In this document: one piece after another, positions 54,174 through 61,823 of the stretch | Layout: every line of letters starts with the position of its first letter | Position numbering within the stretch: position 1 is the stretch's first letter | Assembly (NCBI GenBank): GCA_002311345.1 | Contig: DCAA01000023.1 | Coordinates: 33,900 to 97,899 of the forward strand | From: Planctomycetes bacterium UBA1146 | Lineage (GTDB): Bacteria > Planctomycetota > UBA8108 > UBA1146 | Length of the DNA stretch: 64,000 bases | Direction of reading: 5' to 3' | Translations under genes and position numbers: made by a program | The notes under the pieces: model-generated | Databases searched by the model: none | Seen by the model: the letters and a program-made list of their open reading frames with translations, nothing else | What the model was told of the DNA's origin: nothing

Positions 54174-55071
54174 GGATCTCCTGTCGCATGCAAAACACGC
54201 TTCCTCCCGATTTGAGAAACTCACCGGTCTCGATTTCGAGCACCTGAAAGCCGTTTGATTCGATTCTCGATCTGGTAATGGGAGCTCCCGCTGACATCAG
54301 TACATGTCTCCCGTCAGGGCACCAGAGGTTTCCCGCCAGCACCTCTCTCGCCTCCAGGTCATCGACTTCGATGAGATGATCGAAAGCTGCCTCGAGCAGC
54401 GCCTGCCCGACCTCGTCGAAGGCACCCCGAACGTAGGCAGCACAACTCCCATCGAGGAGCGCCAGTGCTGTATCGAGATGATAGAAGGTTGGATCCGGAA
54501 GCTGGAGGACGGCCACATCGAGCCCGAGTATCCTGCCCACCTCCAGATGGCAATCGAGTTCGCTGCGAGGCCCGACTCCACACCAGATCACCGCTCGACC
54601 AGGATGTCTCAGGGTGTCACCGTTGCCCTCCCAGAACCCCTCGATTCTGCTAGGGATCTGCTGGCAGGGCAGTCCGATCGCTTCCAGAGTTCGACGATGA
54701 AGATGGGTTTCTTCTCGGCGGTCCGGATGGCTCATGCGGCTGAGGATCGCGCGCGGATTCCCTTCGGAGTCGCAGGTGACAAGGGAAGGATTGGCGGTGA
54801 ATACCGCATCGACCAGATGTTCTTGCAACTCGAGCATATGAATCGAGAGTCCTAGCGACTCGATGGCATCTGCCAGATGGATCCACTGGGAGAGCGCCAG
54901 TTCTCGATCGATCGATCCGATGTGCCCTTCCATGTGAACATTATGCACATCGATCACATCGAAATGATCCGGTGAACAGAGCAGCGCACCCGTGACGGGA
55001 ACCTCGGATGGAACCAATCGGGGAGGATGGGAAAGCCATTGGTCCGCGGTGACGATCGATGCCATCGTCAT
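54160..55071 (-). CDS. Amidinotransferase/DDAH-fold (guanidino-modifying) protein
   Basis: 303 residues of the GME superfamily (arginine deiminase, dimethylarginine dimethylaminohydrolase, amidinotransferase). Features are TANPSLV, FWEGNGDTLRH (Glu and Asp of the active site), WCGVGPRSE, FYHLDTALALLDG (the HLD motif with the catalytic histidine), and the C-terminal SGGSVFCMRQEI carrying the nucleophile cysteine. The exact substrate (arginine, dimethylarginine or another guanidino compound) is not decidable. It overlaps mutY by 4 nt (ATGA) and the UDG-like gene by 14 nt, so all three form one minus-strand operon. Confidence 0.82.
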   Translation of the reverse strand: MTMASIVTADQWLSHPPRLVPSEVPVTGALLCSPDHFDVIDVHNVHMEGHIGSIDRELALSQWIHLADAIESLGLSIHMLELQEHLVDAVFTANPSLVTCDSEGNPRAILSRMSHPDRREETHLHRRTLEAIGLPCQQIPSRIEGFWEGNGDTLRHPGRAVIWCGVGPRSELDCHLEVGRILGLDVAVLQLPDPTFYHLDTALALLDGSCAAYVRGAFDEVGQALLEAAFDHLIEVDDLEAREVLAGNLWCPDGRHVLMSAGAPITRSRIESNGFQVLEIETGEFLKSGGSVFCMRQEIREQL

Positions 55072-56126
55072 CGATGAACCTCCAGTAGCAGTTCTCTTGC
55101 TGCAGCGATCGATTTGCGATGCAGTGCCGGAAGCCGGTCTCCGCGGTCGATCGGGATCGTGCTCACGCCTTCAGGAAGATCGCCACTCCATCGATAGAGC
55201 AGCGGGTAGATCTCCAGCTTCCTGTAGGTGATGGCGTGACGGAATCGATCGGCATGGCCGAGCAGAACCGGACTCTCGATGCCAAGCAGTTCCAGTTGCG
55301 CCGAGGCCAATTGTTCCGCATCGACTCCAGGTCCGGTGAGTTTCACCAGGGGTGGTCCCCGGTGTCCGCCGAGCAGTTCGCCGTCTGAACTCCAGATGAG
55401 AACCTGCTGGTCCTGGATCACCACTGCCGAAGCCCACCACTGCTGTTCTGTGGGTCGCTTCGGGCGTGGTTGCGGCCAGCGGGTTGGTTCCCCGCTGGCT
55501 CGCGCGACGCATCCGGTGGCCAGAGGGCATCGATGGCAGTCGGGGGAGCGTGAGGTACAGATCGAACGACCCAGATCCATCATCGCCTGGTTGTGATCGC
55601 CCGGATGATCACGATCGAGTGCTTCGTTGGCCGCCTGGCGTATGCGCTGTCGGGCATCGGCGCGGCGAGGATCCCCGTCGATCCCCAGGTAGCGACATAG
55701 CACCCTCTCGACATTTCCATCGACCACCGCCAACGATTCACCGAAGGCGATGCTGCAGATGGCTGCCGTGGTGTATTCGCCGATTCCCGGTAACTTGCGA
55801 ACCTGTTCAGGATCGCGCGGAAACTGGCCGCCGTGATCGGTGACGATCATCTTTGCTGCCTGGTGCAGATTACGGCCACGCGAGTAGTAGCCGAGTCCAG
55901 CCCACATCTCGAGCACCTCATCGAGTCCGGCAGCGGCGAGCGACTGCGCGTCCGGATACTTGTCGATGAATCGATTCCAGTACCCGATCACCGTCGAGAC
56001 CCGGGTTTGCTGCAGCATCACCTCGGAGAGCCAGATCGCGTAGGGATCACGGATACCCCGCCACGGTAGTTGCTGGTTCGACCGGCGATACCAGTCCGCC
56101 AGTTTCGTGGTGATCTGCCGGACCAT
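55068..56126 (-). CDS. mutY: A/G-specific adenine glycosylase
   Basis: Removes adenine mispaired with 8-oxoguanine. 352 residues from the ATG at 56126, which has AGGGAG 7 nt upstream; a GTG two codons earlier is also possible. The helix-hairpin-helix and catalytic region includes LPWRGIRDPYAIWLSEVMLQQ, LPGIGEYTTAAICSI and VDGNVERVLCRYL. The Fe-S cluster cysteines follow the C-x6-C-x2-C-x5-C pattern in CTSRSPDCHRCPLATGC. A Nudix-like C-terminal domain follows. It leads an operon with the amidinotransferase and UDG-like genes, giving two base-excision repair functions together. Confidence 0.95.
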   Translation of the reverse strand: MVRQITTKLADWYRRSNQQLPWRGIRDPYAIWLSEVMLQQTRVSTVIGYWNRFIDKYPDAQSLAAAGLDEVLEMWAGLGYYSRGRNLHQAAKMIVTDHGGQFPRDPEQVRKLPGIGEYTTAAICSIAFGESLAVVDGNVERVLCRYLGIDGDPRRADARQRIRQAANEALDRDHPGDHNQAMMDLGRSICTSRSPDCHRCPLATGCVARASGEPTRWPQPRPKRPTEQQWWASAVVIQDQQVLIWSSDGELLGGHRGPPLVKLTGPGVDAEQLASAQLELLGIESPVLLGHADRFRHAITYRKLEIYPLLYRWSGDLPEGVSTIPIDRGDRLPALHRKSIAAARELLLEVHR

Positions 56127-56141
56127 CGTCACTCCCTACGG

Positions 56142-56204
56142 CCCAGGTGCGCTCGACGTCGAGGTTTACGGGAGGACAAATCCCGTGCTCCTGTGCGACC
56201 TGGG
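56142..56204. promoter_or_regulatory. Possible structured RNA element (three-way junction)
   Basis: An outer stem of about 11 pairs (56142-56152 with 56193-56204, one bulged G at 56197) encloses two inner hairpins. The first is 56153-56162 (TCG, loop ACGT, CGA). The second is 56168-56186 (ACGGGA, 7-nt loop, TCCCGT). It lies in the 257-bp divergent gap between mutY and the secreted-protein gene, with a TACAAT hexamer immediately after (56206-56211). It may be in a leader or be a short regulatory RNA; direction is unclear. It matches no riboswitch that I recognise. Confidence 0.35.
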
Positions 56205-56383
56205 ATACAATTCAGTGCTATGCTACAGGCTGCTCCTGAGCAAGTGATGACAGCAGGCCGGTGATGAGAACCGGATCGACCAACGCGATACTACTCGAAC
56301 TGCTATCGAGCAGTTCCTTGCTCGATCTCCCCGCTTCCCGATCATTCCTGAAGTGGGCTCAGCGGTTCGAAATGCGGTGTGAA

Positions 56384-57247
56384 ATGATCCGAGCGCGAAT
56401 GCGAATTGTGACCCTGGTGGGGCTCTTCTGCGGTGGTTTCTGGGTGCCGTCGGATGCACAGGTTCTGTTCGAATACCAACCGACCCCTACCGACATCCCT
56501 TACGACCTGACCAGCGGGGAGGGGAGCGGCTCGGTGAGCATTTTCAACGTCGAGCTGCCAGCGAGCCTCGGGTTCCCGAACAATGTGCAGGGATGGAGCC
56601 TGAGCCTGGCGCATGATCCCTCCATCCTCGAAGCCATCGAAATCGACCAGGGATCTTATATCCAGACCGTCAATAACGGAAACCCTCCGGATTTCTGGCA
56701 GACCTCCATCGAAGCGAACGGCATCACCATCGGCTCTGTTTATTGTTTCACCGGCTGCGCAAGTTGCGTCTACGAGATTCCGAAGGAGATCGCTGTCATC
56801 GGCTACCAGACCGTCGCGGCAACGCTTGCCGGGGACCTCGACGGGGAGACGACGACTCTCGTCTTCACACCGGTGGGCAACCCCCCGGTGACGAATGTGA
56901 TGGTGGTGAGTGGCACCTCCAACCCCGTCAACGGACAGGACGGGACCGTGAATCTCATCCCGGTCCTGGAACCGGAAATTGTCCGGGGTGACGCGAATGC
57001 GAACGGAGTCATCGAGCCTCTCGTGGATGGAATCACCGCCCTCAACTATCTGTTCGTGGGCGGGAGCACCGTCTCCTGTCTCGATACCCTCGACTGCAAC
57101 GACGATGCATCGGTCAACCTCGCTGATCCGATCATGCTACTGACGTGGGGCTTCGCGATGGGGTCTCCATTGCCGGCGCCGTTCCCCGATTGCGGAGCCG
57201 ATCCGACCGATGATCTCCTGTCTTGCGATGCGAGTGGGTGCCCCTGA
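56384..57247 (+). CDS. Secreted protein with a dockerin-like C-terminus
   Basis: About 287 residues from ATG 56384; ATGs at 56372 and 56399 are alternatives. The signal peptide is MRIVTLVGLFCGGFW with cleavage near SDAQ. A single beta module follows, with VQGWSLSLAHDPSILEAIEI, a VYCFTGCASCVYEI cysteine cluster and VGNPPVTNVMVVSG. The C-terminal pair is RGDANANGVIEPLVDGIT and CNDDASVNLADPIMLLTW, ending PFPDCGADPTDDLLSCDA. It most resembles the 33926-35197 protein. aroC starts 139 nt downstream. Confidence 0.77.
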   Translation: MIRARMRIVTLVGLFCGGFWVPSDAQVLFEYQPTPTDIPYDLTSGEGSGSVSIFNVELPASLGFPNNVQGWSLSLAHDPSILEAIEIDQGSYIQTVNNGNPPDFWQTSIEANGITIGSVYCFTGCASCVYEIPKEIAVIGYQTVAATLAGDLDGETTTLVFTPVGNPPVTNVMVVSGTSNPVNGQDGTVNLIPVLEPEIVRGDANANGVIEPLVDGITALNYLFVGGSTVSCLDTLDCNDDASVNLADPIMLLTWGFAMGSPLPAPFPDCGADPTDDLLSCDASGCP

Positions 57248-57386
57248 GGGTGCTCAAGCGCTCGGCTGGACGATTTCATCGGGTTATCCACTCAACACCA
57301 TGCCGATCAGCGGCACTGCTCGTCCATCTACGATTCCCGACCCCCGGGATGCTGGCATCTGGCCACGGATTCACTACATTCCTTGC

Positions 57387-58475
57387 ATGAGCAATAGTTT
57401 CGGAGAGTACCTCCGCATCACCACCTGGGGCGAGTCTCACGGCCCCGGAATCGGCGTCGTGATCGATGGCCTGCCGGCCGGGATTTCCGTCTCGGTCGAG
57501 ACGATCGCTCGTGACCTGGCCCGGCGCAGACCCGGAGGGGCACTCGCATCGGCGCGCAAGGAGCCCGATGCGCCACAGATCCAGTCCGGACTCCACGACG
57601 GCAAGACACTTGGCTCGCCACTGGCCATCTGGATCGAATCGGTCGATGCGCGCCCTGCAGATTACGACCAACTCTCAGAACTCTATCGACCGGGCCACGC
57701 AGACTTCACCACCGAGGCTCGCTACGGATTTCGCGATGCTCGCGGGGGCGGCCGCGCCAGTGCCCGTGAAACGGCAGCGCGTGTTGCTGCTGGATCGGTT
57801 GCTCGAGCGATGCTCTCCAGTGAATACGGAATCGAAATCGTCGGCTGGGTCGATGCCATCGGGACGGCCCGTGCCGAAGTGAATCCGGCCCTCGTTCAAT
57901 CGGAAGAGGTCGAGGCATCCGTCGTGCGCTGTCCCGTGACCGAAGCCTCCGAGGCGTTCATCGAAAAGATCGAGGCCGCCCGTGATGGCGGTGACAGCCT
58001 CGGTGGTTGGGTTGGAGTGGTGGCACGCGGAGTTCCCGCCGGCTGGGGAGATCCGGTCTTTGGCAAGGTGAAAGCGTTGCTGGGCTCGGCGTTTCTGTCA
58101 ATTCCTGCAGCGATGGCGATGGAAATGGGAGATGGGATCGCCGCGACCTCCAGAACCGGTAGTCAGAACAACGACCAGATGGTCCCCGATGGCAAGGGCG
58201 GTATGAGACAGGAGACCAATCGCTCGGGCGGATTGCAGGGTGGCATCACCAGCGGTGCGCCTTTGTGGGCTCGGGTCGGATTCAAGCCCACGTCCACAAT
58301 TGCCACTTCCCAGCAGACGATCGACAGCTCGGGAAAGGCGGTGGCCTTCGAGGGTAGTGGCCGACATGATCCGTGCGTGGTTCCGCGGGCGGTACCGATC
58401 GTCGAGGCGATGATGGCGCTGGTGCTGGCAGATCGGATGCTGGCCTGGCGTGCAACACCTCCTGCCAGTGAATAG
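57387..58475 (+). CDS. aroC: Chorismate synthase
   Basis: Last step of the shikimate pathway, using reduced FMN. From ATG 57387 the protein has 362 residues (MSNSFGEYLRITTWGESHGP); a longer frame to 57210 would overlap the secreted-protein gene. Signatures are GVVIDGLPAG, RRRPGG, PGHADFTTEARYGFRDARGGGRASARETAARVA and GMRQETNRSGGLQGGI. The AhpD-like gene starts 8 nt after its stop, so the two are probably co-transcribed. Confidence 0.97.
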   Translation: MSNSFGEYLRITTWGESHGPGIGVVIDGLPAGISVSVETIARDLARRRPGGALASARKEPDAPQIQSGLHDGKTLGSPLAIWIESVDARPADYDQLSELYRPGHADFTTEARYGFRDARGGGRASARETAARVAAGSVARAMLSSEYGIEIVGWVDAIGTARAEVNPALVQSEEVEASVVRCPVTEASEAFIEKIEAARDGGDSLGGWVGVVARGVPAGWGDPVFGKVKALLGSAFLSIPAAMAMEMGDGIAATSRTGSQNNDQMVPDGKGGMRQETNRSGGLQGGITSGAPLWARVGFKPTSTIATSQQTIDSSGKAVAFEGSGRHDPCVVPRAVPIVEAMMALVLADRMLAWRATPPASE

Positions 58476-58483
58476 GGGTTCCC

Positions 58484-59050
58484 TTGGCATGGATCGATCA
58501 TCTATCCGAACAAGAGGATGACAGCGGTACGCTGAAGAGGGTCTACGCGAGTTCTCGTTCGCGTGACGGAGAAGTCGCCCAGATTCTCCAGGTGATGTCT
58601 GCCAGGCCTGATCTTCTCGAGAAGTACATCGATTTCTATGTGCAACTGATGCACCAGTCGGTCGGGCTTTCTCGTGCGGAGAGAGAGTGGGTGGCGGTTC
58701 TCACCAGCCAGCACAATGGCTGCCATTACTGAATCGAGTCTCACCTGCGCGATCTCGAATCCCAGACCGGGAGCGAGGATCTCGTTGAAGCGGTCCGGTC
58801 GGGCCCCGTCTCCCTCGATGATCGACTGCGAGCCATCGCTGCCTTCACCGAGAAACTGACCCTCCATCCGACCTCGATGAATGCTGGTGATATCGAGCAT
58901 CTAAAGAGTACGGGCCTCGATGATGCGGCCATCATGGAACTGGTGCATGTGATCGGATTCTTCAATCACATCAACCGCGTTGCCGATGCTCTGGGGGTCG
59001 ATCTCGAGACCTGGATGTCTCCTGCCGATCCCCGAGACCAGAAGAATTGA
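58484..59050 (+). CDS. AhpD-like peroxidase-related selenoprotein (CxxU), in-frame UGA at codon 83
   Basis: TTG start at 58484 with AGGGG 5 nt upstream. Codons 1-82 read as an AhpD/carboxymuconolactone-decarboxylase peroxidase-related protein (MAWIDHLSEQEDDSG, GLSRAEREWVAVLTS, QHNGCHY). A TGA follows at 58730-58732, exactly at the second Cys of the family's CxxC. The same frame then continues without interruption for 105 codons of normal family sequence (IESHLRDLES, AIAAFTEKLTLHP, VIGFFNHINRVADALG) to a TGA at 59048-59050. The most economical reading is selenocysteine, giving NGCHY-Sec in a CxxU redox motif, 188 residues in all. Members of this family reduce hydroperoxides or act with thiol partners. 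A SECIS-like hairpin lies at 58751-58781. A nonsense mutation is the alternative. Confidence 0.85.
58751..58781 (+). promoter_or_regulatory. Candidate bacterial SECIS hairpin for the UGA at 58730
   Basis: Pairs: GAT (58751-58753) with ATC (58779-58781), CTCG (58754-58757) with CGAG (58774-58777), and TCCC (58760-58763) with GGGA (58769-58772). Bulges are AA (58758-58759), G73 and G78. The apical loop is AGACC (58764-58768). It fits the general bSECIS model: a 4-bp or longer upper stem, a short loop with a G in the first two positions, and 31 nt between UGA and loop (allowed about 16-37). Folding was judged by eye only. Confidence 0.65.
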
Positions 59051-59198
59051 CTCTGGTTAGTGTCTCAGAGGGCGGTACGAACTCCTGACCGAGATTTGAA
59101 CCCTGCTGCGCCAGAGCGTAAGATGGAGATATGTGCTGCACGGGTCCGGGTCGCTGCTGGAGTCGGATCTAGAGCAATCCGGTTTTCGAGATGAGGAA

Positions 59199-60446
59199 AT
59201 GATGAGGAACGAATCAGATCGCGTTCAGAAGTTGCTGGTTCGAATACGAACCAGGCGACGTCTGCGGGCGGTGATGCATCATTCCGGAACGGCCGTAGCG
59301 GCGGCGATCTTCTCGGTGGCCCTGTTCAACTTGCTCGAGAGAATCATCTCCATCTCGGTTTCCGATCAGGTTTTCTATGGAGTCCCGGTAGCCCTCTTGC
59401 TGGCGGGGGGAGTGCTCGCTTTCCTGTCAGTTCGATCAGTTCCCCTGGTCGAGGCTGTCGAGGCGGAGAGACAGGGGGCGATCCCCCAGACCATCTCCAC
59501 CTCTCTACTTGCTCGTGATTCGGGGTTCTCCCCCGAGGCTGCTGACAAGATCATCGGCGATGCCCAGGTACTGGCGGCGAATGTCGATCCGCGACGGGCG
59601 GTTCTGATCGGGAAACCGGGACACGGGAGGCGTGTACTCTATTCGCTGGCGGCGCTGATCCTTTCTCTCGTGATACCTGCAGTGGATCTGCTCGGCATCG
59701 AGGAGGAGGCCACGAAAAAGCAGCGAGAGTCGCACCGGATTGCCCGCAAGGAGTCCTCGCTCCAGCGCAGACTGCGTGAGGTTTCTCGACTCGCCGAGCG
59801 CCATCAGGTCGATGCTGAAACTCGCAAGTTACTGACTCGACTCGCTCAGAAACCTGAAGTACAGCCAACAAGTGAACTGTCGAATGAGCGACCCGAGCCG
59901 ACAAAAAGCGCTCAGGATCGTGCCAGAAAAGCACGGCGTGTCGTTGCCAGTCGTCTGGAGAGAGATGCTCTCGCTTCGGCGCGCAATACCGCCGAGCGAG
60001 TGCGCCGCAGTGCAGAACAGTCCGGTGAGCCGAAATCAAAGGAGGGGCGCGAGTTGCAGCGGGCGATGCGCAAGGGAGATCTCGGGCGCGCAGCGATGGA
60101 ACTGCAGAAACTGGCCCAGGCAGCCGGCCAGGATGGTGAGGCGGGCAAGCAAGCAAGAGAGGATCTGGCCCGTATCGCCAGTTCGATGGGGCTACCCGAT
60201 GACCTCGCGAGCAAACTCGCCCAGGCTTCCGGTGCTGGCGAATCAGGCGAACAGATCGATCCCAAGGATCTGCAGAATCTCACCCGGCAACTGGAGCAAC
60301 TCGCACGATTGTTGCGCGAGAGTGATCTTCTCGACCACGCCCTCGACCAGATCAAGTTCACCGAGGCCGAGCTCAGTTCTTTACCTTCCGAATGGCCCGA
60401 CGGACCTCCTCCACAGATTTGTCCCGATTGCCTTGCCGGGACGTGA
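59199..60446 (+). CDS. Membrane-anchored hypothetical protein, possibly N-terminal part of a UGA-readthrough gene
   Basis: 415 residues from ATG 59199 (a second ATG is adjacent; an earlier one at 59133 is possible). Two hydrophobic stretches are near residues 30-75 (VAAAIFSVALFNLLERI and a VALLLAGGVLAFLSV segment) and a third near 148-165 (YSLAALILSLVIPAV). A long charged coiled-coil or helical region follows, then a GDLGRAAMELQKLAQ region and a C-terminal CPDCLAGT just before the TGA at 60444-60446. I recall larger planctomycete proteins in which such a CPxC, a Gly-rich linker and a C-terminal EGEAPSGEAR-type domain lie on one chain; the ORF at 60504, in the same frame, would be that domain. 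A vWA gene lies just downstream. Confidence 0.75.
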   Translation: MMRNESDRVQKLLVRIRTRRRLRAVMHHSGTAVAAAIFSVALFNLLERIISISVSDQVFYGVPVALLLAGGVLAFLSVRSVPLVEAVEAERQGAIPQTISTSLLARDSGFSPEAADKIIGDAQVLAANVDPRRAVLIGKPGHGRRVLYSLAALILSLVIPAVDLLGIEEEATKKQRESHRIARKESSLQRRLREVSRLAERHQVDAETRKLLTRLAQKPEVQPTSELSNERPEPTKSAQDRARKARRVVASRLERDALASARNTAERVRRSAEQSGEPKSKEGRELQRAMRKGDLGRAAMELQKLAQAAGQDGEAGKQAREDLARIASSMGLPDDLASKLAQASGAGESGEQIDPKDLQNLTRQLEQLARLLRESDLLDHALDQIKFTEAELSSLPSEWPDGPPPQICPDCLAGT

Positions 60447-60458
60447 CAGTTAACGGGA

Positions 60459-60503
60459 GGAGGAACCTGACAGGGTTCCTCCAGTGAACGAAGTTTCGTT
60501 CAC
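60459..60503 (+). promoter_or_regulatory. Two tandem perfect hairpins following in-frame UGA codons
   Basis: Hairpin 1 is 9 bp, GGAGGAACC (60459-60467) with GGTTCCTCC (60474-60482); its loop TGACAG (60468-60473) contains the second in-frame TGA. Hairpin 2 is GTGAACGA (60484-60491) with TCGTTCAC (60496-60503), loop AGTT. From each TGA (60444-60446 and 60468-60470) to the next loop there are exactly 21 nt, and each loop has a G in its second position, as the bacterial SECIS model asks. No T-run follows, so a terminator is unlikely. A split gene with a decorative palindrome remains possible. Confidence 0.6.
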
Positions 60504-60857
60504 ATGCTGAAGCAGGGCTCTCAACCGAATCCGGGAACGGGTGGTGCGATCACGCCCGGAGGAGGTGTGGCGTTACAACTCGGTGGCGGAGGAGGCCAGG
60601 TCCCGGATGCCAGGGATGGCGAGACCGGTACCCGACCGGAACAAGTGGGCGGTGGGGGACACCGAGGAGTTACCGTGGCCACCTTGCTGGTCGAAGGGGA
60701 AGCCCCCAGCGGAGAAGCAAGGACAGAATTGCGCCAAGCGGTCGAAGCGAGCGCTCGTCAGGCCGAGGCCGAACTCCAGAATCAGCGAGTGCCTCTGTCT
60801 CTTCGACAGGTGGCCAGAGATTACTTCGACCGTCTGCAAGGTCGAACGGACGACTGA
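60504..60857 (+). CDS. C-terminal Gly-rich segment and domain, in frame with the preceding gene
   Basis: 117 residues. A Gly/Pro-rich linker (GTGGAITPGGGVALQLGG) precedes a compact domain, VTVATLLVEGEAPSGEAR to QRVPLSLRQVARDYFDRLQG. The ATG at 60504 touches the base of hairpin 2 and has no visible ribosome-binding site; the nearest good one, GGAGGAGG, lies over 40 nt upstream and inside hairpin 1. It is in the same frame as 59199-60446, from which only the two TGA codons at 60444 and 60468 separate it. I therefore favour its being the C-terminal part of one 552-residue protein made by UGA read-through or selenocysteine insertion, but separate translation is not excluded. Confidence 0.65.
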   Translation: MLKQGSQPNPGTGGAITPGGGVALQLGGGGGQVPDARDGETGTRPEQVGGGGHRGVTVATLLVEGEAPSGEARTELRQAVEASARQAEAELQNQRVPLSLRQVARDYFDRLQGRTDD

Positions 60858-60905
60858 GCGGCGACGTCTCCGTTTTTCTACCTGCAGCGAATCGGGAGGG
60901 TGCGC

Positions 60906-61823
60906 ATGCGCATGGGGGCCGGGTGCCTAGTCGTCTTACTCTTGACCTCCTGCTCATCTTCTTCGGTGGATCCTCTTTCCTTCATCGATTTCATCGGAGG
61001 ACCTGGTCGCGGCGTCGGCCGTTTCTTCCAGCCCCGTGCCATCACGGCCCTTCCTGGGGGAGATTGCATCGTGATCGATCGCAGTGGTCGTGTGCAACAT
61101 TTCGATCAGGAGGGGCAACTCGAAGATGTATGGATGCTTCCGGAGTGGTCCGCTGGTCAGCCCGTCGATCTCTGTCATACCGACCAGGATACGTTGCTGG
61201 TGGCCGACACCCACTACATGAGAGTCATCGAGTTCGATCTTGACGGCAATGAGATCCGTCGCTTCGGTGAGGACGTGGGGCTGGAACTGGTTCGCGGCAT
61301 CGATGTGGCACCGGACGGTTCCATCCTGGTTGCCTCTTACGGCATTCAGGATCGCATCTTCCGGTTTGATCGTGAAGGAAGTCTGATGTCGATCTGGGGT
61401 GAGCGCGGCGACGGGCACGATCAGTTCCTCCGACCCGAGGGGATTGCAGTGGCTCACGATGGTTCCGTGCTCGTCGTGGACTGTGGGCATCACCGGGTTC
61501 TGCGCTTCACTCTCGACGGAGACTACATCCAGACCATCGGTGGATCCGGTCGGGCTCCGGGTCAGTTTGATGACCCCTTCGACATCGACATCGTGGCCGA
61601 TGGTAGTTTCGTGGTGGTCGATAAAGCCGGGTGCCGTATTCAGAGGTTTTCCAGCGATGGAACCCTGATGGCTGTCCAGGGGGGTATCGGCAGCAGTCCT
61701 GGCAGGCTCAGCGAGCCGCGCGGGATAGCGGTTGGTGAACGAGATGGTCACATCAGGGTTCTGGTGGCCGATACCGGAAATCACCGGGTGGTGGTGACAC
61801 AGTTACCGGGAGGTCCATTTTGA
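60906..61823 (+). CDS. NHL-repeat lipoprotein
   Basis: 305 residues from ATG 60906, preceded by CGGGAGGGTGCGC. The N-terminus is a lipoprotein signal with lipobox LLTSC (MGAGCLVVLLLTSC). About five or six NHL/beta-propeller repeats follow, each with a DPxGI or PRGIAV-like core: PRAITALPGGDCIVID, VRGIDVAPDGSILVAS, PEGIAVAHDGSVLVVD, PFDIDIVADGSFVVVD, PRGIAVGERDGHIRVLVAD. NHL propellers are binding scaffolds. It lies between the membrane-anchored gene and the vWA gene, with a stop that overlaps the next start (TGATG), suggesting an envelope-associated complex. Confidence 0.85.
   Translation: MRMGAGCLVVLLLTSCSSSSVDPLSFIDFIGGPGRGVGRFFQPRAITALPGGDCIVIDRSGRVQHFDQEGQLEDVWMLPEWSAGQPVDLCHTDQDTLLVADTHYMRVIEFDLDGNEIRRFGEDVGLELVRGIDVAPDGSILVASYGIQDRIFRFDREGSLMSIWGERGDGHDQFLRPEGIAVAHDGSVLVVDCGHHRVLRFTLDGDYIQTIGGSGRAPGQFDDPFDIDIVADGSFVVVDKAGCRIQRFSSDGTLMAVQGGIGSSPGRLSEPRGIAVGERDGHIRVLVADTGNHRVVVTQLPGGPF

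Noticed and set aside
59080..59140. tRNA T-arm-like string (GATTTGAACC) upstream of 59199
   Set aside because: On the minus strand it resembles GGTTCAAATC, but the 5-bp T-stem does not pair, and I found no acceptor or anticodon arm around it.
60459..60503. Rho-independent terminator between 60446 and 60504
   Set aside because: The stems are perfect but no T-run follows either one, and genes continue in the same direction with tight overlaps further on.
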